From assembly GCA_946615865.1 (NCBI GenBank), contig CAMOIJ010000007.1, positions 1 to 64,000 on the forward strand: DNA of 64,000 bases, in the 5' to 3' direction. Under the pieces are notes generated by a model that was not told where the DNA came from, did no database searches, and was given only the letters and a program-made list of their open reading frames with translations. Positions 58,092-64,000 of this stretch are shown in pieces; the stretch's first letter is position 1; each line of letters begins with the position of its first letter. Both the position numbers and the translations under genes were made by a program. This DNA comes from an uncultured Lachnospiraceae bacterium (GTDB lineage Bacteria > Bacillota > Clostridia > Lachnospirales > Lachnospiraceae).

Positions 58092-59682
58092 GATGGAAGA
58101 TAGATTGTGGGCATATCTCAACATGTTCCGGGGAATTATGAAACCGGCACAAATGTTAGAAGGCACGCTTCTGATTACAGAAGTAAAGGCTGCTAATCCT
58201 GATAAGGATCTGGATAGAGATTCGGCCTATGAGGCAATGTTGGTTTTGGCGGACAAGCTCCAGGTGCGTAACCCGTTCGCGGATCCGGATGCGTTTTTCC
58301 AAGCGTACCAGCAGATCGATGGTGAACCAGACTGGGAAGATATGATGTATCGCTACCTCGGGATGGAAGGCTTCTACATGATCTTGACGCCGACTGTGCT
58401 TATGAAGGAAATGGCATCTCGCATCGGTGATAATAGCAAGAAGGTTATGATTGCCGAGGGAGAAAAGTTTGTTCCGAACTTAAAAGCAACGGTTGATGAG
58501 CACCCGAATTGCACGTTTACAGTTACAACACAAAGCCCATTATATGAAACAGTCTTCCGCCGGATTTTTTCGGGATACGATAATGTTACGGTTGCAAACT
58601 CAAGCATTTATCAATATGGCTTCCTTGATGAACAATTTGACCTGATCTTATCCGTTCCTAACTTTGCGGGACGTGCCCTGGCAGAGGATGATACGAACTT
58701 CATCTGTAGAGACACAGAAATGGTCGCGTTGGAAAACCTGCTTCTTCACCTTTCCTCATCTGGGGAGTTGGTGATCGTAATGCCCGGAAAGATCACTTTT
58801 GCCAGCGGACGAGTAAACGACCTGAGGGAGTTCATTATGCAGATGTATAAGCTGGAAGAGATTTCAGAACTGCCAGAGGGTATTTTCCAGAACACCGGCA
58901 TCAAAACATACTTGCTTGTTGTCGGCGCCGGCCGTACGGAGGATGTTGTGATCCGTAAGTACTCTGCGGTTGGAAGAAAAACAAAACGCGGTCCCGTCAA
59001 AGAAATGGAAATCAGTGCAGACTCCTTTGCAATGCTGGAGGAGTTTGAAGAAATCGGCGATTGGAATATTGATAAGCTCCTGACCCAGCAGGATGAGGAG
59101 TTCATGAAATATCAGGCGTCGGATATGAGAAAAACCCTCCTGGGAGATGTTGCTGAAATCTTCCGCGGGAAGGCAGTATCAAAGAAGCAAGAAACTGGTT
59201 CGATCGGCGTAGTGAATATTTCCAACATTGGACAGTATGAGCTCGATTACGAAACGTTGGATAAGTTGGACGAAGAAGATCGGAAGGTTGCGAACTATAT
59301 TCTGAAAGAGGGAGATGTACTCCTTCCGGCCAGAGGTACTGCAATCAGGACGGCAGTATTCCACGAACAGCTTTATCCTTGTATCGCTTCGGCCAACGTA
59401 ATAGTGATCCGGCCAAACCCGAAGATGCTGGACAGCACTTATCTGAAGATATTCATTGACAGCCCGATCGGCAACAGCATGATCAGCAGCTTGCAGCAGG
59501 GCATGACGGTAATGAATATCAGCTATAAAGACCTAAAGATGCTGGAGATTCCCTTTCCCGTCCTTGAGGAGCAGCAACGGATCTCCAAGCAATATACAGA
59601 TTCATATAAGGAATATATTGATAGCGTCTCCGCTGCAGAGAAGCGGTGGCGGGAGACACTGTCTAAACTTCAGACATTTTGA
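58081..59682 (+). CDS. HsdM-HsdS-like fusion protein with degenerate methylase motifs
   Basis: A 533-residue protein. Residues about 90-300 follow the HsdM methylase fold: GFYMILTPTVLMKEMASRI, FDLILSVPNFAGR, GELVIVMPGKITF and LPEGIFQNTGIKTYLLVVG. However, the SAM motif DPACGSG has no counterpart (KKVMIAEGEK is in its place) and the catalytic NPPF/Y is SVPNF (residues 191-195), so methylation is doubtful. Residues about 350-530 match a specificity target-recognition domain with the coiled coil PFPVLEEQQRISKQYTD. It may act as a DNA-recognition subunit. GAAGGAG precedes the ATG. Confidence 0.75.
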   Translation: MANKMEDRLWAYLNMFRGIMKPAQMLEGTLLITEVKAANPDKDLDRDSAYEAMLVLADKLQVRNPFADPDAFFQAYQQIDGEPDWEDMMYRYLGMEGFYMILTPTVLMKEMASRIGDNSKKVMIAEGEKFVPNLKATVDEHPNCTFTVTTQSPLYETVFRRIFSGYDNVTVANSSIYQYGFLDEQFDLILSVPNFAGRALAEDDTNFICRDTEMVALENLLLHLSSSGELVIVMPGKITFASGRVNDLREFIMQMYKLEEISELPEGIFQNTGIKTYLLVVGAGRTEDVVIRKYSAVGRKTKRGPVKEMEISADSFAMLEEFEEIGDWNIDKLLTQQDEEFMKYQASDMRKTLLGDVAEIFRGKAVSKKQETGSIGVVNISNIGQYELDYETLDKLDEEDRKVANYILKEGDVLLPARGTAIRTAVFHEQLYPCIASANVIVIRPNPKMLDSTYLKIFIDSPIGNSMISSLQQGMTVMNISYKDLKMLEIPFPVLEEQQRISKQYTDSYKEYIDSVSAAEKRWRETLSKLQTF

Positions 59683-59699
59683 AAGGAGATGCGGCCAAG

Positions 59700-60335
59700 A
59701 TGAAAATGTATAACATAGTTGATCAGCGCGGTAACTACTATAAGATCGGCGAAAAAGGAAATCTCGTGGTCGCAAAAGACTCTGACGATGCGAATTTATT
59801 CTCTCTGCGGGAGGCTAACGATCGTATCGGAGGCGGCCGGAAGGCAAGATTTTATTCCATCCTGGAAGTCGAAATTCCTGATGATGTAGAAGATGAACCA
59901 GTGTACGCAGCACCTGAATATGACGAGATTAAGAAGCCGACCATGTACGATGATCTCCAGAACGACTGGGAAGCAACATTGTCCAAGCTCTGCTATATGA
60001 GCTCCCATATCCAGGAATACCAGGATAACTTAAACACGATGCTGTCCGATGTGGATAAAGAAATCTGTGACCTCCTTCACTATTTGGAACTGAATGACTT
60101 GGATGATTCTGAGATGTTAAAGGCATCAAAGATGCTGCAAGACCGTCGGCGCCGTAGGCGTGAAATCAAGGATGAGATGGAAAAGACAGCAGTGATACGC
60201 TCCACTTTCCTGGACAGAGAGTTCGGAATCAAGGTGCATCAGGGACTTGAACAGATAGAGCATATGAAAGGCAGAATTTATACGCCGCGCAGACTGTCAG
60301 ACCTTTTTGACGGTCAGATGCGCAGGGCTGTCTGA
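59700..60335 (+). CDS. Coiled-coil protein of unknown function
   Basis: A 211-residue acidic protein. Residues 1-70 form a small beta-rich domain (MYNIVDQRGNYYKIGEKGNL, FYSILEVEIPDD); residues about 85-190 are helical with two coiled-coil runs (HIQEYQDNLNTMLSDVDKE and KMLQDRRRRRREIKDEMEKT). I recognise no family. It sits between the methylase-like and ATPase genes, 17 bases after one and 14 before the other, and probably bridges those subunits. The ATG at 59700 is chosen over a TTG at 59679 that overlaps the GGAG. Confidence 0.6.
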   Translation: MKMYNIVDQRGNYYKIGEKGNLVVAKDSDDANLFSLREANDRIGGGRKARFYSILEVEIPDDVEDEPVYAAPEYDEIKKPTMYDDLQNDWEATLSKLCYMSSHIQEYQDNLNTMLSDVDKEICDLLHYLELNDLDDSEMLKASKMLQDRRRRRREIKDEMEKTAVIRSTFLDREFGIKVHQGLEQIEHMKGRIYTPRRLSDLFDGQMRRAV

Positions 60336-60349
60336 GGAGGATATAACGA

Positions 60350-62704
60350 ATGAAGAATAAAGATCTTGCGCTGAAACTTGTCAGTACCGAAACGGAAGAA
60401 CAGCTTATATCTGTGCTTACGGAGGCCGGTTACTGGAATGATTTTGCCTACTGGCAGCCTTATGGTGGAAACGAGAACAACTATTCCATTATCGGCAATC
60501 AGCAGAGTAATGCGGATGCGGCCCTTGTTGAGAAACTGATCAATTCTGTGGATGCGGTTCTCATGAAGGAATGCATGATTCGCGGAATAGATGTCAGTGG
60601 GCCGGATGCACCTCAGTCTATGAGAGAAGCCCTTGCTACATTCTTTAAGATGAGGAACGGGCAGCTGATGAACTTAGATGCCAAAAGCCGTAATGAGCTG
60701 TCCAAAAACATCATTCTTGCGGCAACCGGAAAGGCTCGCGGCGAGGAGAACCTTACAATTGTGGATCGTGGTGAGGGTCAGACTCCGCTCCGCATGCCTA
60801 AAACCATTCTGTCCTTAAGCCGTAGCAATAAGTTAAAAGTTCCTTTTGTACAGGGAAAGTTTAACATGGGTGGCACTGGCGCATTCCCGTTTTGCGGAAA
60901 GCATCATCTTCAGCTTGTGATTTCAAAGCGTTGCCCGCAGATACCGAATACCGATAATGATCCTACTTTTGATGAGTGGTCTGTAACTGTTGTGCGTAAG
61001 GAGAAAGCCCGCGAAGGACGTAAAAGCTCTATGTACACATACCTTACAGATGCTCAGGGGAAATTGCTTTCCTTTAAAGCAGAGTCGTTACCGATCATTC
61101 CGACGACAAAGGACCCGGGCGATACAGATGCTGAATTGCAGTACGGTACATTTATGAAACTGTATAATTACGCGCTGACGGGATATAAGACCAATATCTT
61201 ATTTGATTTGAATTACCGTCTGTCTTTGCTGATTCCGGATTTAGCGCACCCAATTAGACTTCGTGAGTGCAGGCCTGGGTATACCGGCAATACACTTGCA
61301 ACTACCCTGAATGGGATGGTTACAAGATTATACGATGATACGAAAAATAACATCGAAGAGAATTTCCCGTCCTCCGGAGCATTGAACGTCGATGGACAGG
61401 AGATGCCATTTGCAATTTATCTTTTCAAGAAGGATAAGCAGAAGAACTACCGTAAAAAAGATGGCGTAGTCTATGTTATGAACGGCCAGACGCAGGGGAT
61501 CATTGGCGATAACTTCTTTGATAAGGCAAAGCTCTCATATATTAAATCCAGCCTGCTGGTTTTAGTCGACTGTTCGAAGTTTGACATTGACCATCAGGAA
61601 GCGATGTTTATGACGAGCCGCGACAGATTTAGGACCAGCGATTTTTCAAAAGATATTGAGAAAGAACTTATCAGCATTCTCAGAGACAATCCGGGCTTAA
61701 AGAAAGCAGAACACGATCGCAGAACAGCTGCCCTGAAGGATAAGATTGCCGATAATAAGCCGTTAAAAGATGTCCTGCAGAACATCCTGAAGAAGTCTTC
61801 GGTCTTGTCAAGAATATTCATCGCCGGTACAACCATACAATCTCCTTACGGAAAGGATCAGCCAGCCGGGGAAACAGATACCTTTGATGGGAAGAAACAT
61901 CCAACACGTTTTGACCTTATGGGAAAACTGAAGGATGGAAAGTTAATGAAGAAAAAGCCCATCAACCATGATTTCCGAGTACAGTTTGATACAGATGTTC
62001 AGAATGACTATTTCAATCGCCCTGTGGATGCCGGTGAGTTGATCCTTTCGCTAAACGGTGTAGAGCGACGGGATCTTGTTAGAAGTCTGAATCTGTATAA
62101 CGGAACAGCGACGCTGACTATTCGGTTCCCTGATGAAACAGCGGTTGGTGATGTCCTGACATTTACAACGATGATTAAAGACGACTGCATTGTTGAAGAT
62201 TTTGTGAGTACCATTGTGATTACCGCAGAAGAGCCTCAGGAATATACCGGAGGCGGTGGCGGCGAACGCAGAAAGCCGAAGGATAAAGATAAGACCGGTG
62301 CCAATGCGAATGGCGGTTTTGCACTCCCGGAGATTATCCCGATTCAAAAAGAAGAGTGGGAAGCAAATGAAATGGACCAGTATTCTGCTCTTAAATATGT
62401 TCCGACGGATGAAGGTGGAGATTACTACCTTAATATGGACAATACGTATTTGTTGACGGAGCTTGCAGGTATACGAGATTCCGCCAAGAGCGAACTTACC
62501 AAAGCTCGTTATACGTACAGCATGGCTTTAATTGGCATGAGTGTAATCGGTTATTACAAAAACAGCGGTAGCGGTGATGAAGAGGCTGACGTTCCGAAGA
62601 TGGTTAAAGACGTGAGCACAATGATCGCACCGGTATTAATCCCGATGTTAGAAGCTATGTCTGATCTGGACCTGTCTGAGATCAACTCCTCATCGGATGA
62701 TTAA
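60350..62704 (+). CDS. GHKL-type ATPase, MutL/MORC/Hsp90-like
   Basis: A 784-residue protein. The N-terminal Bergerat ATPase fold is clear: N-box LVEKLINSVDAVLMKE (Glu61, Asn65, Asp68), the DxGxG motif IVDRGEGQTP (139-143) and the lid GKFNMGGTGAFPFCG (169-183). The middle (about 200-500) resembles the S5-like transducer region. The C-terminal 200 residues have a Gly-rich linker EYTGGGGGERRKPKDKDK and a helical end KSELTKARYTYSMALIGM. Families of MutL/MORC-like GHKL ATPases are known next to restriction-modification genes. AGGAGG precedes the ATG. It is the largest subunit and probably the motor/switch. Confidence 0.8.
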   Translation: MKNKDLALKLVSTETEEQLISVLTEAGYWNDFAYWQPYGGNENNYSIIGNQQSNADAALVEKLINSVDAVLMKECMIRGIDVSGPDAPQSMREALATFFKMRNGQLMNLDAKSRNELSKNIILAATGKARGEENLTIVDRGEGQTPLRMPKTILSLSRSNKLKVPFVQGKFNMGGTGAFPFCGKHHLQLVISKRCPQIPNTDNDPTFDEWSVTVVRKEKAREGRKSSMYTYLTDAQGKLLSFKAESLPIIPTTKDPGDTDAELQYGTFMKLYNYALTGYKTNILFDLNYRLSLLIPDLAHPIRLRECRPGYTGNTLATTLNGMVTRLYDDTKNNIEENFPSSGALNVDGQEMPFAIYLFKKDKQKNYRKKDGVVYVMNGQTQGIIGDNFFDKAKLSYIKSSLLVLVDCSKFDIDHQEAMFMTSRDRFRTSDFSKDIEKELISILRDNPGLKKAEHDRRTAALKDKIADNKPLKDVLQNILKKSSVLSRIFIAGTTIQSPYGKDQPAGETDTFDGKKHPTRFDLMGKLKDGKLMKKKPINHDFRVQFDTDVQNDYFNRPVDAGELILSLNGVERRDLVRSLNLYNGTATLTIRFPDETAVGDVLTFTTMIKDDCIVEDFVSTIVITAEEPQEYTGGGGGERRKPKDKDKTGANANGGFALPEIIPIQKEEWEANEMDQYSALKYVPTDEGGDYYLNMDNTYLLTELAGIRDSAKSELTKARYTYSMALIGMSVIGYYKNSGSGDEEADVPKMVKDVSTMIAPVLIPMLEAMSDLDLSEINSSSDD

Positions 62705-62725
62705 AATGTTTGAAAGGAAAAACAA

Positions 62726-63715
62726 ATGTCAGTATTCTACGTTTTTCAGGGCGAAACCTATAGGGAAGAAAGATCTGGCGGGTATGTGTGGTCGCCGCAG
62801 TTGAATAGCGCCGGGCGCAGAAATGCAGGTTATTCCATGATGACGGAGGTAAAGAAGGGTGACTTTATTCTTCATAATTCCAATGGTGAGATCATGGCAA
62901 TCAGTGTGGCTATAGACGACTGCTATGAAGCTGATCAGCCCGCAGAACTTTCTGCAGCGGATACATCTGTTGAATGGTCAGATGAGGGATATCGGATTGA
63001 TACGAGGTATTATGATTTCGATATCCCTGTCAGGGCCACCAATTATAAAGAGTGGCTTCAGGCTCATTATGATCCTAATAGTGCGTTCACCAAACTCGGG
63101 ACCGGCAAGCAGCAGTATATGAATCACCTTGCTGATGAGCATGCTATTTTTCTTCTGGGTAAGGCGATCGAGCTTCAGGCCGATGAGGACACACTGAAAT
63201 ATCTAAAGGCCGCACTGAGCGAGATCGTCGGAGATATGGACTCCGAGTATGATCAGGTTGAGTTTGAAGAAATCGGCGAAATTCTGGATGCCGATGACAG
63301 TGATGAGGTTCCGGAGTGGCCCGGTATTAGAGAGCCACAGGAAACCTCCACTTCCCCATTGACATCCAGAGAAATTCCAAAACGGAATCCTAATAGGGCC
63401 GCGGATGCGCTGAAGCGTGCTGGGTATCTTTGTGAGGTTGATAATCGGGACCGGACATTCCTTCGTAAAAACGGTAAGCCATACACAGAACCGCATCATC
63501 TAATTCCGATAAGCAAATATAAGGAATTTGATACAAGTCTGGATGTGATGGAAAACATCGTGTCCTTGTGTAGCCACTGTCATAACCTGCTTCACTATGG
63601 AAGACTGAACGATAAAATTCCGGTACTGACAAAACTCTATAATGAGAGAAAGACTGCTCTGCATCGCATCGGTATTACACTGACACTGGACCAGTTGATC
63701 TCGTATTACAAGTAA
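62726..63715 (+). CDS. HNH endonuclease with EVE/PUA-like N-terminal domain
   Basis: A 329-residue protein. The C-terminal HNH core reads PYTEPHHLIPISK (Glu255, His257, His258), Asn277 in MENIVSLC, and CSHCHNLLHYG (Cys282, Cys285, His286, His290). The N-terminal part (about 1-110) begins SVFYVFQGETYREERSGGY with VKKGDFILHNSNGEIMAIS, a pattern like EVE/PUA-type modified-base-reading domains. An acidic linker (about 165-215) joins them. EVE-HNH nucleases are known to cut DNA with modified cytosines, so this could be the effector. AAAGGAAA precedes the ATG. Confidence 0.8.
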   Translation: MSVFYVFQGETYREERSGGYVWSPQLNSAGRRNAGYSMMTEVKKGDFILHNSNGEIMAISVAIDDCYEADQPAELSAADTSVEWSDEGYRIDTRYYDFDIPVRATNYKEWLQAHYDPNSAFTKLGTGKQQYMNHLADEHAIFLLGKAIELQADEDTLKYLKAALSEIVGDMDSEYDQVEFEEIGEILDADDSDEVPEWPGIREPQETSTSPLTSREIPKRNPNRAADALKRAGYLCEVDNRDRTFLRKNGKPYTEPHHLIPISKYKEFDTSLDVMENIVSLCSHCHNLLHYGRLNDKIPVLTKLYNERKTALHRIGITLTLDQLISYYK

Positions 63716-63730
63716 AGGGAGGCACTAGAC

Positions 63731-64000
63731 ATGCTTGGAGCAATTATCGGGGACATCGTTGGCTCCCGATTCGAATGGAATAACTATAAAGCGAAGGACT
63801 TTGACTTCCTGACATACAAGTGTTCCCCAACTGACGACAGCATCATGTCGTTGGCGGTGGCCAAGGCGATCCTAAAGAGCAAGCCGGATCACAGTGACTT
63901 GTCTGTTATGGCGGTTCGCTACATGCAGCAGCTTGGAAACCTGTATCCGAATGCCGGCTATGGTGGAATGTTCCGTAAGTGGCTAAAGGATAGAAACCCT
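63731..64000 (+). CDS. ADP-ribosylglycohydrolase-family protein (5' part, cut by window end)
   Basis: The first 90 residues are visible: MLGAIIGDIVGSRFEWNNY, CSPTDDSIMSLAVAKAIL and YGGMFRKWLKDR. The TDDS and GDIVGS motifs are those of the DraG/ARH family, which binds metal ions and removes ADP-ribose from proteins or nucleic acids. GGGAGG lies before the ATG, 15 bases after the HNH gene, so it belongs to the same operon. Activity as an immunity factor or effector is open. Confidence 0.8.
   Translation, partial: MLGAIIGDIVGSRFEWNNYKAKDFDFLTYKCSPTDDSIMSLAVAKAILKSKPDHSDLSVMAVRYMQQLGNLYPNAGYGGMFRKWLKDRNP

Overview
The window is a Bacillota chromosome segment, most likely from the Clostridia family Lachnospiraceae. 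The supporting evidence is strong AGGAGG-type ribosome binding sites on most genes, the classical Firmicutes origin gene order, a GTP-type FeoB locus with a small Cys-rich partner, a DUF3881-like protein, lipoproteins with Ala/Gly-rich lipoboxes, and moderate GC. The assignment to family level is inference; no rRNA is present to confirm it.

Core (about 14 to 37 kb): the replication origin lies at about 27.1-27.4 kb, with a second DnaA-box cluster between dnaA and dnaN. To its left, on the minus strand, run rpmH-rnpA-yidD-yidC-jag-mnmE-mnmG-rsmG, then a non-coding stretch with parS sites and two large palindromic repeats, then a lipoprotein gene, soj/parA, parB and serS. To its right, on the plus strand, run dnaA-dnaN-yaaA-recF-gyrB-gyrA. 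Four perfect 16-bp parS sites lie between 16.8 and 19.8 kb, two of them inside parB and rsmG. Most genes point away from the origin, as expected for leading-strand coding.

Left arm (1 to 14 kb): an accessory and partly decaying region. It holds mobA (cut by the window edge), an esterase lipoprotein and a deleted second copy of it, an isolated second L7/L12-like gene, an ATP-grasp gene that looks foreign, a 30-bp perfect palindrome, an arginine deiminase plus ornithine cyclodeaminase-type pair, a radical SAM gene diverging from a TetR regulator, an AAA-ATPase/PD-(D/E)XK protein, a chimeric pseudogene, an acyl hydrolase and tRNA-Arg(CCU).

Right arm (36 to 57.5 kb): an iron-uptake operon (feoA-feoA-feoB-small Cys protein-HMA protein), then housekeeping genes: trmB, a D,D-carboxypeptidase, an acyl-CoA ligase, greA, an AIR-synthase-like gene, an Lrp regulator with an aminotransferase, trmL, a two-component system, mutS2, an HtrA-like pseudoprotease, yhaM and rlmD.

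Right end (57.8 to 64.0 kb): one promoter drives a tightly packed operon: a SymE-like protein, a fused type I methylase/specificity-like protein whose methylase motifs are degenerate, a coiled-coil protein, a GHKL ATPase, an HNH nuclease with an EVE/PUA-like N-terminal region, and an ADP-ribosylglycohydrolase-family protein that runs off the window. I cannot match this gene set to a named defence system from memory, and it is the best candidate here for an undescribed system.
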